Counted from the stretch's first letter, positions 1-10,575 are shown. The stretch: DNA of 64,000 nt from Chondrilla cf. caribensis (GCA_964020155.1 OZ026562.1:2343501-2407500); one strand, 5' to 3'. Notes: generated by a model from the sequence alone, not told the origin. A program made the numbers and translations.

Positions 1-700
1 AACATATTCAAATTTACAAATAACGGCTATAGGCTAGACAATGTTCACTTTGGTTCTATTGTATTCTCAGAAGAGTCCTTATAGCACAGTGGTATAGAAA
101 TGAATATGGTTTATTACATAGGTTAGTCTCTCTCTCCAAAATCCTGTCTGGTTATCAATCAATTAATCCTAAACAATGTAACCTATGTGGTGACCCCTGC
201 TGTACCACATATACCAGTACTTGCATCATACTTTTCTCTTTAACCACCTATCAATCACCCACACATCAGGATACAAGTATATAGTGTAATATACTACACT
301 GTATAAAGTTCAAGTGATTGGAGATGACTTGCTTAATTGAGTTAAAAATCTATCTAATCTAAGTGATCAGATCTAAGTGGTTAAAAATAGCCGGGACACA
401 TGCAAACATCTGATTCGAGTTACATAACTACCACCCCCACACTCGAATTACTTGGTTGTCTCTTTGAGGTTTTGAAGATCCTTCACTAAGATATTACGTC
501 CGGCGAAACCTTTGCACTCAAGTTTAGCCCAATTTTCTAATTTTTGACAGGATGAAATTGTGCATTTTTCCCACAATATAATTTCGCTGTAGCGGTTATG
601 CATAGGAACCCATTTATGCCTTGAAATATGTTAATGTACATTACTAAAGTACAATTCACACTTGTATGGAAATGCTAAGTATGTACGTATATATACTTGA
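1..700. other. Duplicated downstream flank of a BTB unit
   Basis: No gene is seen here. The stretch is nearly identical to 7801-8500, which marks it as part of a segmental duplication of the BTB unit. Related flank sequence recurs from about 11382 and 14118. It contains one reverse-strand copy of the hairpin-ended repeat (about 405-640). Confidence 0.75.
405..640 (-). repeat. Reverse-strand diverged copy of the hairpin-ended element
   Basis: On the minus strand this resembles the interior of the element at 1122-1450, including the segment starting GTTCCTA and the AT-rich part after it. It also has the paired CGAGTTA / CTCGAATTACTTG arms at one end. It is older and more diverged than the 1122 copy. 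Confidence 0.5.
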
Positions 701-844
701 TTACACTATTGTTTGTATGATTATATCTTCCAATCGTTCTACTTGTATCTCAATCAACCAAGGGTATTCTTCTGCAAACTCTATAGAGTCTGTAGAGCTT
801 CGAAATAACTCTACTTCTATTCCGGTGGATGCCAACCGCATTGT
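701..844 (-). pseudogene. Relic 3' end of an F-type BTB-BACK gene
   Basis: The minus strand encodes about 46 residues beginning TMRLASTGIEVE and ending near EDIIIQ. They match the last residues of the C-terminal domain of the BTB gene at 18574-19893 (STPTGIEVE ... EDVIVQ) better than the adjacent gene A. Upstream of the TMRLAS point the match stops and repeat sequence begins. Nothing of the BTB or BACK domains remains, so this is a truncated relic. Its near-twin at 8506-8646 lies in the duplicate block. Confidence 0.7.
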
Positions 845-847
845 GTT

Positions 848-1015
848 GGTTGTCTTTTTGAGGTTTTGAAGACCCTTTGCTAAGATATTACGTCGGGCAA
901 AACCTTTGCCCTCACGTTTTTCTAATTTTTTGACATGCCAAAATTGTGCATTTTTTGCACAATATAATTTCGCTGTAGCGGTTATGCATAGGAACCCATT
1001 TATGTATGTAGATAT
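848..1015 (-). repeat. Reverse-strand fragment of the hairpin-ended element
   Basis: Sequence abutting the relic gene end again resembles the reverse complement of the 1122-1450 element interior, including a stretch reading GTTCCTATGCATAACCG on the minus strand. The same fragment sits at 8655-8810. Confidence 0.5.
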
Positions 1016-1121
1016 CAATTGTATATCGAGCCTAATATACTGCAAGTCGAAATGGAAATGATATGCATAACCCTGAAAATGTATGTTCTTTTCTTTTTAA
1101 ATATGTGTACTGTACATTTTT

Positions 1122-1450
1122 AGGGGCTGCCGCAGGCAGCCCCTACATTGGTTTCATTTCGACTTCCGGTATGTAACGCTCGACCGTTATATAGATAATA
1201 TTATTATATATATATAATACGTATTCCTACGCGTAACAGCAACAATGAATTTATATTACATTTTATATTATGCGAAATAAAGATGGCCGATTTCGAACGC
1301 CGACAATTTGAAATTGGGCTAGAATTTGTGCGCTGAAGCTCCGACGAACGTAATAACTTCAGCGAAGGTTCTTCTAAACCTAAGAAAGACGTGCAAGTAA
1401 TTCGGGTGCGGGGGCGGTAGCCCCACGAGTTTTTTAACTCGAATTACTTG
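1122..1450 (+). mobile_element. Non-autonomous hairpin-ended element, recent insertion
   Basis: A 329-bp element starts with a hairpin (AGGGGCTGCC, loop GCA, GGCAGCCCCT). It ends with a second imperfect inverted repeat closing on CTCGAATTACTTG, and the right hairpin loop contains GGTAGCCCC. The duplicated block at about 8916 has the same flanks without the element, so that is the empty site. The extra TT suggests a TT target duplication. A 333-bp relative lies at 31068-31400 and an incomplete one inside 4764-5319. No coding capacity is seen. The class is unknown; ending hairpins are not a standard TIR or SINE layout. Confidence 0.8.
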
Positions 1451-1763
1451 TTCTAAATCCTATCGGTTACAATTCAAAGCACTAATTATGTATATGCTTG
1501 CCATCACGTAGCAATTCATTTTGTGCAAAGTTAAAGTTAATTGTAATTGCTTGTTAATTTTTGCACATCCGACATTTGCCACGAAATTCGCAAAAATTAC
1601 ATCCTATTAAATTTCTGACAGTATGATATTTCTAGTAAAGATGACAGTAAGACATACTACATGGTTTATGATATACTGTGACGTGCAGTATACAGCACAA
1701 GGAAATGTTTTCATTGACACAATACCTACTACATGTACTGTATATTTACTTGTGATCACACTA

Positions 1764-3056
1764 TTATGTTTGTACAATTATTTCAGAATCTTGCAATTCG
1801 TCATGTACGTTTATCACAATAATCCAAGGGTATGGTCCTGTGAACTTGGTAAGCTTAGTTGAGCCACGTAGCAACTCTACTTCGATCCCTGCTGATGTTG
1901 ATCGTATCATTAAGCCAGGAAGAAGTGTTTCACCCGAATTGCTGTGCACTGCATCAGGTGGCACAACTAGCTCAGTGTTATGTGCTGTTGATGGGCTGAG
2001 GACTTTGATTGATGCAGATCTGTACATACAATATTGTCGTTTGTGTTTCGTTGACCATGTCAAAGTAATGGCACCATTCCACGGACCACTAACAATCGCA
2101 TATATAGGAGAGGAGGCATTTACAATTTTCTCTGTCCATTTCTTCATCCCACTGGTAGTCAACAGGCAGACGGCTTCTTGGCATTTGCGACTGGTGATTT
2201 GTTGTACGTCTGGTACTGGTACTGTTCCAACTGTAGAAAGATATTTGAAGTCACCACTGAATGCTACCCAAAATTGTTCATCATTCTTCAAGGAGTACCT
2301 CCCAATCTGCTCTAGCTCATTATAGGGAATGGTGCCATAGCGAACATGACCGAACAGTTTCTTTACTTCTTCATGGGTCAATTTATGCTGTGACTGTTCG
2401 GCCCACATTCTCAGAAAGTGGTACAGCTGTATCTCGGGTACTCTTATTTCTTCAGACTGAGCAATTTCCACCATCACATCATAAGGCAGTGGGGAGAGGT
2501 CGATGGTACCATTGTTTACTATTGTTTGTATGTTTCTGATGAGGTAGCGAACCGATACAGTGTAGAGCCATCTTGACATCACCCTGGGATCTGTCTGTGA
2601 TGCTACAGCAGTACACATAGCACCCGCAATGGATGGATCCTTCAACTCCCACTGATCTGTCATACTCTCTATTATAGCTACCTTCAAGTTGTCCAGTTGT
2701 AGATAGTCAGCTGCTTTGAAGAGATCTGGTAAAGTGTCTTCTTCAAACTCCACTTGACGGCCATACAAGAAGGAGATGACATTTGAGAATATCCCCCACT
2801 CTATGTCACCTGGTACAGGATATCCTGTCCTATCCTTGTCTTGTTCCCACTCCTCTTTGAACCAAGTGCTGAAGACTGGAGAAAGCACAGAGAGAATTGT
2901 CTTGTGGGCTCTCTTCTCTTGGCCTGTTTCTCTGTTCTTGAAGACTATATCTGTGTTGTCTTGAGAGTATTTCTTGTTAACAGAACTCATTCCACTCTTC
3001 AGTATCAATTTCGGCGCAGATTTCACCTCTATTCGTGAAGTGTCTTGTTCAGCCAT
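1764..3056 (-). CDS. BTB-BACK protein, paralogue A
   Basis: An intronless gene for 430 residues. The ATG at 3056 (MAEQ...) is chosen because that start is conserved in all six copies, although an in-frame ATG lies 18 bp upstream. Residues of about 27-125 form a BTB/POZ domain (DIVFKNRETG, AHKTILS, VISFLYGRQVEFEEDT, AADYLQLDNLK). About 130-235 are BACK-like (helical, ending in YHFLRMWAE). The last ~190 residues (KKWTEKIV, GPWNGAITLTW, GLMIRSTSAGIEVE, YPWIIVI) look like a beta-rich domain that I do not recognise. BTB-BACK proteins commonly bind cullin-3 and present substrates for ubiquitination; that role is inference. It differs from B, C, E and F in the KRAHKTILSVLSPVF patch, which it partly shares with D. 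Confidence 0.85.
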   Translation of the reverse strand: MAEQDTSRIEVKSAPKLILKSGMSSVNKKYSQDNTDIVFKNRETGQEKRAHKTILSVLSPVFSTWFKEEWEQDKDRTGYPVPGDIEWGIFSNVISFLYGRQVEFEEDTLPDLFKAADYLQLDNLKVAIIESMTDQWELKDPSIAGAMCTAVASQTDPRVMSRWLYTVSVRYLIRNIQTIVNNGTIDLSPLPYDVMVEIAQSEEIRVPEIQLYHFLRMWAEQSQHKLTHEEVKKLFGHVRYGTIPYNELEQIGRYSLKNDEQFWVAFSGDFKYLSTVGTVPVPDVQQITSRKCQEAVCLLTTSGMKKWTEKIVNASSPIYAIVSGPWNGAITLTWSTKHKRQYCMYRSASIKVLSPSTAHNTELVVPPDAVHSNSGETLLPGLMIRSTSAGIEVELLRGSTKLTKFTGPYPWIIVINVHDELQDSEIIVQT

Positions 3057-3150
3057 TTTGAAACCGCATGACAAATAATTGTTTATTTAGTAATCCAATG
3101 AATATAATTATTTTACAATCTAAAATAGTTATATTCATTGGATTACTAAA
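3057..3150 (-). promoter_or_regulatory. Conserved 5' leader of gene A with a 30-bp-arm palindrome
   Basis: Arms at 3086-3115 and 3121-3150 pair with one mismatch around a 5-base spacer. The near arm contains ATTGG/CCAAT and is conserved upstream of all BTB copies at about -30 to -60 from the ATG, consistent with a CCAAT-type promoter element. Only A and E carry the second arm. Confidence 0.6.
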
Positions 3151-4141
3151 AGGTGTACTTTGCACCTTATTTGCATCTATATGTTGTAAACTCAGCATTT
3201 TTCACTCTCTCAAACAGATTTTCAGTTTCAAACAGTTTTGAATCATTTGAACAGAATCTCTATAAGCCATGTATGGATCATTGCTTGATATGTTGGTATT
3301 CAGTAATCCAATAAACACATTCAATAATATTGGAGGGACACTGAATTGATAAAATAACTTTGGCTTAAATAAATGAGTATAATGTAAAAACACTCCAGGA
3401 GCAGTTGGAGTGATGGATTCTTTACCATTTAAACGTTACAACTCTTTGAAATGTGCTTTTGGAAGCCATTTTACACAATATCCACCATTTGAGTGTGATG
3501 TCACTGGCCTCCAATATACACCTTGTCATTGTGTACTGTGATTACTTGTGTTACAATCACAACATGCTGGATAGCTGTATGTTCATGCTTCATATCTGTT
3601 GTAGGCTGTCATTGTATTGCATTTAAAATGATTTGATGCCATCACTGACAACTGATGGTGGTGCTAGTGGTTGATGAGTTAGTCACTGGAAGTGAACTAT
3701 CTATGGGATGGATTAGGATCTAACAGCTGAACTCTTTTTTAATATTCCATTACCACCCTGATAACAAAGGAAACTATCATGTTGATAATGTGACAATGTA
3801 CGCATTTGTTAATGCAATTGATATAATTAGCCAATATCTAAATTATGTTATTGCATTGTGATTTCCACAATACATGTATAGACAAAGGCCTAGTGCCATC
3901 AATTAATGAATACCCACTAGATTTTGATGATTACAGTTGTATATAGCACAAAGTCCCCTATTTATTGGAGTGTACACACTTAGCAGTCAGTGTTATGTAC
4001 TTATGTGCTCAGTTCATGCAAAAGTTGCAATTCATTATTACAAGAAAGATACAGTGAAGCATACTACATACATGCCTTGAAATATGTCAATGTAAATTAT
4101 TAAAGTACAATTCACACATATATGGGAATGCTGTTGTTGCT
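3151..4141. other. Intergenic, between BTB units A and B
   Basis: AT-rich sequence with no coding signal. It is homologous to the 5' flanks of the other BTB units (for example about 7260-7640 and 18090-18480) and diverged by indels. Confidence 0.6.
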
Positions 4142-4285
4142 GAATGCTAATGTTTGTACGATTATGTCTTCCAATTGCTCTACTTGTATCTTGATCAGCC
4201 AAGGGTATGGTTCTGCAAACTCAATGGTTTCTGTAAAGCTGCGAAGTAACTCTACTTCTATCCTGGTGGATTCCAACCGCATTGT
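4142..4285 (-). pseudogene. Relic 3' end of an F-type BTB-BACK gene
   Basis: About 48 residues match the end of the C-terminal domain (TMRLESTRIEVE ... EPYPWLIKIQV ... EDIIVQTL). The reading frame runs past the normal stop position. As with 701-844 and 8506-8646, it begins at TMRL and is F-like rather than A-like. It has no BTB domain and is non-functional. Confidence 0.65.
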
Positions 4286-4319
4286 GTTGGTTGTCTCTTT
4301 GAGGTTTTGAAGACCCTTT

Positions 4320-4763
4320 TGCTGAGATATTACATCACCCACACACCAGGATACAAGTATATAGTGTTATATACTACACTGTATATTGTGCAAGTGATTG
4401 GGGATGACTTTGCTCAATTGAGTTAAATATCTATCTAATCTGAGTGATCAGATCTAAGTGGTTAAAAATAGCCAGGACACATGCAAACATCTGATTCGAG
4501 TTACATAACTACCACCTCCACACTCGAATTACTTGGTTTTCTCTTTGAGGTTTTGAAGACCCTTTGCTGAGATATTACATCCAGCGAAGCTTTTGCACTC
4601 AAGTTATTGCCCAATTTCTAATTTTTGACATGATTACAGTTGACGGTTACGCATAGGAACACATTTATGTATGCAGATATCGATTATATATCAAGCCTAA
4701 TATACTGGAAGTTGAAATGGAAATGATATAACCCTGAAAATATAATATTTTTCTTTTTAAATA
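4320..4763. repeat. BTB-unit flank with a reverse copy of the hairpin-ended repeat
   Basis: Positions 4330-4480 match the flanks at 255-410 and 8055-8210. About 4495-4675 is another reverse-strand diverged copy of the 1122-type repeat. No gene is seen. Confidence 0.5.
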
Positions 4764-5319
4764 CAGTGGACCCTCACTTATCCGAACACCTTGGGACCGA
4801 GGGGTGGTTGGATATGTGAAATGTTCAGATAACTGAAACGGGAGTGAATGCATTATGATATGTCAATATATTACTCATTATTTGGCTACATGTTGGCTAG
4901 AAAGTAAAACACAACAAATGGTTTGGAACTTTTCCATGATCCCTATTATTGTTTTCATTTCGACTTCCGGAATGAAACATTCGTCTACATCTAAGACGTG
5001 CTCCTACGTGTAATCGCAACAATGAATTTATATTATAATTTATGTGCGAAAAAAGATGGCCGATTTTGAACGCCGAGAATGAAAAATTGGGCTGAAACTC
5101 GTGCTTTGAAGCTTCGCTGAACATAATAACTATAACGAAGGTTCTTCTGAACCTAAGGAAGACCCTTTTTAACTCGAATTACTTGTTTGCTGACTGTTCA
5201 AGTACGTGTACCTATTATTATTATTCACCACTAAGGCCAAATGGCTAATGTGCAAATAGCTATCCCTGGAAATTTGGTGTCCGGATAATCCGAGCCTCCG
5301 GATAAATGAGGGTCCACTG
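4764..5319. mobile_element. Pogo/Tigger-like MITE with nested repeat
   Basis: A 556-bp element flanked by TA on both sides. Its terminal inverted repeats are about 24 bp, starting CAGTGGACCCTCA(C/T)TTATCC. The paralogous unit near 8899 lacks it and reads straight through, which confirms the insertion and the TA target duplication. There is no transposase ORF. Positions 4943-5185 inside it are a copy of the 1122-type element lacking its left hairpin, so that element inserted into the MITE or was carried by it. Confidence 0.85.
4943..5185 (+). repeat. Hairpin-ended element copy nested in a MITE
   Basis: Shares the stretch from TTTTCATTTCGACTTCCGG to CTCGAATTACTTG with 1122-1450 and 31068-31400, with substitutions and lost hairpin arms. 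Confidence 0.7.
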
Positions 5320-5641
5320 TATATGTACACTTTCCTAAATCCTCTCAATTGACCTACAATTCAAAGCACTAATTACATATATGCTTATCATCACGTAGCA
5401 ATTCATTTTGTGCAAAGTTAAAGTTAATTGTAATAAATTTTTGCAATCTGACATTTGCCACGAACTTCACAAAAATTAAATCCTACTAAATTTCTGACAG
5501 TATGGTATTTCTAGTGAAAATTACAGTAAGATATACTACATGGTTCATGATATACTGTTATACATGCAGTATACAGTACAAGGAAATGTTTTCATTGACA
5601 CAATACCTACAGGTACTGTATATTTACTTGTGATCACACTA
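5320..5641. other. 3' flank of BTB gene B
   Basis: No gene is seen. The stretch matches the 3' flanks of A (about 1450-1763) and C (about 8916-9219) almost throughout. Confidence 0.6.
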
Positions 5642-6922
5642 TTATGTTTGTACAATTATTTCTTGAAATTGTTGCTGTACGTTGATCTCAATCAGCCAAG
5701 GGTATGGTCCTGTGAACTTGGTAAGGATAGTTGAGCCACGTAGCACCTCTACTTCAATCCCTTCTGATGTTGATCGTATCATTAAACCAGGAAGAAGTGT
5801 GTCACCCAAATTGCTGTACACTGCATTAGGTGGCACATCTAGATCAGTTTTGTCTGTTGATGAGCTGAAGACTTTGATTGATACAGGGTTGTTGTATATA
5901 CGTAGTTTCTGTTTCGTTGACCATGTCAAAGTAATGGCACCATTCCACGGACCACTAACAATTGCACAAATAGGAGAGGAGGCATTTACAATTTTCCCTG
6001 TCCATTTCTTCATCCCTCTGGTTTTCAACAGGCAGACGGATTCTTGGAATTTGCGATTGGTCATTTGTTGTACATCTGGTACTGGTGCTGTTCCAACTGT
6101 AGAAAGATATTTGAAGTCACCACTGAATGCTGCCCAAAATGCTTCATCATTCTTAAAGGAGTACTTCCCAATCTGCTCTAGCACATTATGGGGAATGGTG
6201 CCGTAGCGAACATGACCAAACAGTTTCTGTACCTCTTCATGGGTCAGTTTTTGCTGTGACCGTTCAGCCCACATTCTTAGAAAGTGGTACAGCTGTACCT
6301 CGGGTGCTCTTATTTCTTCATACTGAGCAATTTCCATCATCACATCATAAGGCAGTGGGGAGAGGTCAATGGTACCGTGGTTTACTATGGTTTGTATGTT
6401 TCTAATGAGGTAGCGAACTGATACAGTGTAGACCCATCTTGACATCACCCTAGGATCTGTCTGTGATGCTACAGCAGTACACATAGCACCTGCAATGGAT
6501 GGATCCTTCAACTCCCACTGATCTGTCATACTCTCTATTATAGCCATTTTCAGATTGTCCAGTTGTAGATAGTCAGCTGCTTTGAAGAGGTCCAGTAGAG
6601 TGTCTTCTTCAAATTCCACTTGACAGCCATACAAGAAGGAGATGACATTTGAGAATATCCCCCACTCTATGTCACCTGGTACAGGATATTCTGTCCTATC
6701 CTTGTCTTGTTCCCACTCTTCTTTGAACCAAGTGCTGAAGAATGGAGAAAGCTGAGAGAGAACTGTCTTGTGGGCTGCCTCCTCTTGGCCTGTTTCTCTG
6801 TTCTTGAAGACTATATCTGTGTTGTCTTGAGAGTATTTCTTGTTAACAGAACTCATTCCACTCTTTAGTATTAATTTTGGCGCAGATTTCACCTCTATTT
6901 GTGAAGTGTCTTGTTCAGCCAT
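5642..6922 (-). CDS. BTB-BACK protein, paralogue B
   Basis: An intronless 426-residue protein starting at the conserved MAEQ. The order is a short variable N-terminus, BTB (about 27-125, with AAHKTVLSQLSPFF and VISFLYGCQVEFEED), BACK (about 130-235), then the unrecognised C-terminal domain (FWAAFSGDFKYLST, KKWTGKIVNASS, GPWNGAITLTW, GLMIRSTSEGIEVE). A Cys replaces the Arg of GRQ found in the other copies. The BTB and BACK parts are nearly identical to the paralogues, while the C-terminal third carries most differences. A likely role is a dimeric cullin-3 adaptor, by family only. The 3' end lies 322 bp from the MITE at 4764-5319. Confidence 0.85.
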   Translation of the reverse strand: MAEQDTSQIEVKSAPKLILKSGMSSVNKKYSQDNTDIVFKNRETGQEEAAHKTVLSQLSPFFSTWFKEEWEQDKDRTEYPVPGDIEWGIFSNVISFLYGCQVEFEEDTLLDLFKAADYLQLDNLKMAIIESMTDQWELKDPSIAGAMCTAVASQTDPRVMSRWVYTVSVRYLIRNIQTIVNHGTIDLSPLPYDVMMEIAQYEEIRAPEVQLYHFLRMWAERSQQKLTHEEVQKLFGHVRYGTIPHNVLEQIGKYSFKNDEAFWAAFSGDFKYLSTVGTAPVPDVQQMTNRKFQESVCLLKTRGMKKWTGKIVNASSPICAIVSGPWNGAITLTWSTKQKLRIYNNPVSIKVFSSSTDKTDLDVPPNAVYSNLGDTLLPGLMIRSTSEGIEVEVLRGSTILTKFTGPYPWLIEINVQQQFQEIIVQT

Positions 6923-6985
6923 TTTGAAACCATGTGACAACTAATTGTTTATTTAGTAATCCAATGAATATAATTATTCTGGATT
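6923..6985 (-). promoter_or_regulatory. Conserved 5' leader of gene B
   Basis: The block with TTTAGTAATCCAATGAATA (plus-strand reading) just upstream of the ATG is shared by all BTB copies and contains an inverted CCAAT motif. There is no second palindrome arm here. Confidence 0.5.
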
Positions 6986-8505
6986 CTTGCTCTCTGCAAA
7001 CATAGAGGTCGTTTGACAGGTGAATTGTGAGTTTGTTTGGGTATAAAGTGGGATAGTCATATTTGAGAGATATAAATAGGCATGCAATTCAAAAACCAAT
7101 GGAAAACCCCCTCTTGGTAGTGGTTCTCCATTTGCCGCTTATTTCATATTTCGTTTTGCTCCAGATATGTGTACCACCCCGCCTTTTACACACAACCTCT
7201 ATGTTTAAGGGTCTCCAGTCCTGCAAGGTGGACCTTGTTGCTACTGACATCTACGTATATGTTGTACATTTAGTGTATTCCACTCTCTCAAATAGAATAT
7301 TTTTGGTTTCAAAAGGTCTCAAACATTTATACAGAATCTCTGTTGTCCATGTGTGGATCATTGCATGATGTGTTGGTATTCAGTAATGCAATGAACATAA
7401 TTCTGTAACAGAATATTAAATCAGTCTAATCCAGTTTCTGTATTTGTTGAATCCTATGATTGCTTGCATTATAATCACCACATGCTGATAGCTGTATGTT
7501 CTGTACCTGGCTTCATAGCCATTGTAAGCTGTGTCATTGTATTGTATTCAAGATTATTTGTTGTCATACACTGACAGATAATGATGGTGCTAGTGGTTGA
7601 TACATAGGTTAGTCACTAGAAGTGAAAACTACCTATGGGATGGATTGGGAACACACATGAAATTAGAGCTACTACCACATCTCTGTGGAAATATCCTCAC
7701 AATCACTAGATCTGAGAATCTATTGAAGAAAACCCTGACAAAAGGGAAGTGAAGTTCGAAGATTAGGGTGTAAAAATCAGCAACAATTGTGTCTAGCTAC
7801 AACATATTCAAATTTACAAATAACGGCTATAGGCTAGACAATGTTCACTTTGGTTCTATTGTATTCTCAGAAGAGTCCTTATAGCACAGTGGTATAGAAA
7901 TGAATATGGTTTATTACATAGGTTAGTCTCTCTCTCCAAAATCCTGTCTGGTTATCAATCAATTAATCCTAAACAATGTAACCTATGTGGTGACCCCTGC
8001 TGTACCACATATACCAGTACTTGCATCATACTTTTCTCTTTAACCACCTATCAATCACCCACACATCAGGATACAAGTATATAGTGTAATATACTACACT
8101 GTATATTGTGCAAGTGATTGGGGGTGACTTGCTTAATTGAGTTAAAAATCTATCTAATCTAAGTGATCAGATCTAAGTGGTTAAAAATAGCCAGGACGCA
8201 TGCAAACATCTGATTCGAGTTACCTAACTACCACCCCCACACTCGGATTACTTGGTTGTCTCTTTGAGGTTTTGAAGATCCTTCACTAAGGTATTACGTC
8301 CAGCGAAACCTTTGCACTCAAGTTTTTGCCCAATTTCTAATTTTTGACATGACGAAATTGTGCATTTTTCACACAATATAATTTTGCTGTAGCAGTTATG
8401 CATAGGAATCCATTTATGCCTTGAAATATGTTAATGTACATTACTAAAGTACAATTCACACTTGTATGGAAATGCTAAGTATGTACGTATATATACTTGA
8501 TTACA
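6986..8505. other. Intergenic; duplicated BTB-unit flanks
   Basis: Positions 6986-7790 match the 5' flank of gene C (about 10575-11380). From 7801 the sequence is the duplicate of positions 1 onward. A reverse-strand copy of the 1122-type repeat lies at about 8215-8420. No gene is seen. Confidence 0.65.
8215..8420 (-). repeat. Reverse-strand diverged copy of the hairpin-ended element
   Basis: Duplicate of the copy at 405-640. Confidence 0.5.
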
Positions 8506-8646
8506 CTATAATGTTTGTATGATTATATCTTCCAATCGCTCTACTTGTATCTCGATCAGCCAAGAGTATGGTTCTGCAAACTTTATAGAGTCTGTAGAGC
8601 TTCGAAATAACTCTACTTCTATTCCGGTGGATGCCAACCGCATTGT
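8506..8646 (-). pseudogene. Relic 3' end of an F-type BTB-BACK gene
   Basis: About 45 residues (TMRLASTGIEVELFRSS ... EDIIIQTL) match the end of the gene at 18574-19893. It is the duplicate of the relic at 701-844. There is no upstream BTB or BACK sequence, so it is not functional. Confidence 0.7.
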
Positions 8647-8654
8647 GTTGGTTG

Positions 8655-9219
8655 TCTTTTTAAGGTTTTGAAGACCCTTTGCTAAGATATTACGTCGGGC
8701 AAAACCTTTGCACTCACGTTTTTCTAATTTTTGACATGCCAAAATTGTGCATTTTTCACACAATATAATTTTGCTGTAGCAGTTATGCATAGGAACCCAT
8801 TTATGTATGCAGATATGTATATCGAGCCTAATATACTGCAAGTCGAAATGGAAATGATATGCATAACCCTGAAAATGTATGTTTTTTTTCTTTTTTAATA
8901 TATGTACTGTACATTTTTCTAAATCCTATTGGTTGGCCTACAATTCAAAGCACTAATTATGTATATGCTTGCCATCACCTAGCAATTCATTTTGTGCAAA
9001 GTTAAAATTAATTGTAATTGCTTGTTAATTTTTGCACATCCGACATTTGCCACAAAATTTGCAAAAATTACATCCTATTAAATTTGATATTTCTAGTAAA
9101 GATGACAGTAAGACATACTACATGGTTCATGATATACTGTTACGTGCAGTATACAGCACAAGGAAATGTTTCATTCCACAGTACCTACATGTACTGTATA
9201 TTTTCTTGTGATCACACTA
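8655..9219. other. 3' flank of BTB gene C, with the empty site of the 1122 element
   Basis: Positions 8655-8810 are a reverse-strand repeat fragment. Around 8916 the sequence is contiguous where 1122-1450 is inserted in the duplicate. The remainder is the 3' flank shared with genes A and B. No gene is seen. Confidence 0.65.
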
Positions 9220-10512
9220 TTATGTTTGTACAATTATTTCAGAATCTTGCAAATTGCTGTGTACGTTTATCTCAATCAGCCAAGGGTATGGTCCTGTGAA
9301 CTTGGTAAGCTTAGTTGAGCCACGTAGAAACTCTACTTCGATCCCTGCTGATGCTGATCGTATCATTAAGCCAGGAAGACGTGTTTCACCCGAATAGCTG
9401 TGCGCTGCTTCAGATGGCACAGATAGATCAGTGTTATGTGCTGTTGATGGGCTGAGGACTCTGATTGATGCAGAGCTGTACATAAAACATTGTTGTTTCT
9501 GTTTCAGTGACCATGTCAAAGTAATGGCACCATTCCACGGACCACTAACAATTGCATAAATAGGAGAGGAGGCATTTACAATTTTCTCTGTCCATTTCTT
9601 CATCCCACTGGTAGTCAACAGGCAGACGGATTCTTGGAATTTGCGAGTGGTGATTTGTTGTACGTCTGGTACTGGTCCTGTTCCAACTGTAGAAAGATAT
9701 TTGAAGTCACCACTGAATGCTAGCCAAAATTTGTCATCATTCTTAAAGGAGTGCCTCCCAATCTGCTCTAGCTCAGTATAGGGAATGGTGCCATAGCGAA
9801 CATGACCAAACAGTTTCTGTACCTCTTCGTGGGTCAGTTTTTGCTGTGAACGTTCAGCCCACATTCTCAGAAAGTGGTACAGCTGTACCTCGGGTGCTCT
9901 TATTTCTTCAGACTGAGCGATTTCCATCATCACATCATAAGGCAGTGGGGAGAAGTCAGTGGTACCATTGTTTACTATCATTTGTATGTTTCTAATGAGG
10001 TAGCGAACCGATACAGTGTAGAGCCATCTTGACATAACCCTAGGATCTGTTTGCGATGCTACAACAGTACACATAGCACCTGCAATGGATGGATCCTTCA
10101 ACTCCCACTGATCTGTCATACTCTCCATTATAGCCACCTTCAAGTTGTCCAGTTGTAGGTAGTCAGCTGCTTTGAAGAGATCTGGTAAAGTGTCTTCTTC
10201 AAACTCCACTTGACGGCCATACAAGAAGGAGATGACATTTGAGAATATCTCCCACTCTATGTCATCTGGTACAGGATATTCTGTCCTATCCTTGTCTTGT
10301 TCCCACTCTTCTTTGAACCAAGTGCTGAAGAATGGAGAAAGCTGAGAGAGAACTATCTTGTGGGCTGCCTCCTCTTGGCCTGTTTCTCTGTTCTTGAAGA
10401 CTATATCTGTGTTGTCTTGAGAGTATTTCTTGTTGACAGAACTTATTCCACTCTTTAATAACAATTTTGGCGCAGATTTTGCCTTCTTTTGTGGAGGTTC
10501 TTGTTCAGCCAT
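9220..10512 (-). CDS. BTB-BACK protein, paralogue C
   Basis: Intronless, 430 residues from the conserved MAEQ start. The BTB domain (about 27-125) has AAHKIVLSQLSPFF and VISFLYGRQVEFEEDT. BACK is about 130-235, and the C-terminal domain is about 240-430 (KFWLAFSGDFKYLST, KKWTEKIVNASS, GPWNGAITLTW, GLMIRSASAGIEVEFLRGS). The N-terminal tail is lysine-rich (PPQKKAKS), as in D, E and F, unlike A and B. Its 3' flank is the duplicate of gene A's, but its 5' flank resembles gene B's, so it sits at a junction of two duplications or of gene conversion. Confidence 0.85.
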   Translation of the reverse strand: MAEQEPPQKKAKSAPKLLLKSGISSVNKKYSQDNTDIVFKNRETGQEEAAHKIVLSQLSPFFSTWFKEEWEQDKDRTEYPVPDDIEWEIFSNVISFLYGRQVEFEEDTLPDLFKAADYLQLDNLKVAIMESMTDQWELKDPSIAGAMCTVVASQTDPRVMSRWLYTVSVRYLIRNIQMIVNNGTTDFSPLPYDVMMEIAQSEEIRAPEVQLYHFLRMWAERSQQKLTHEEVQKLFGHVRYGTIPYTELEQIGRHSFKNDDKFWLAFSGDFKYLSTVGTGPVPDVQQITTRKFQESVCLLTTSGMKKWTEKIVNASSPIYAIVSGPWNGAITLTWSLKQKQQCFMYSSASIRVLSPSTAHNTDLSVPSEAAHSYSGETRLPGLMIRSASAGIEVEFLRGSTKLTKFTGPYPWLIEINVHSNLQDSEIIVQT

Positions 10513-10575
10513 TTTGAAACCATGTGACAAATAATTGTTTATTTAGTAATCCAATGAATATAATTATTCTGGATT
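10513..10575 (-). promoter_or_regulatory. Conserved 5' leader of gene C
   Basis: Same CCAAT-bearing block as upstream of the other BTB copies, followed on the distal side by sequence shared with gene B. Confidence 0.5.
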
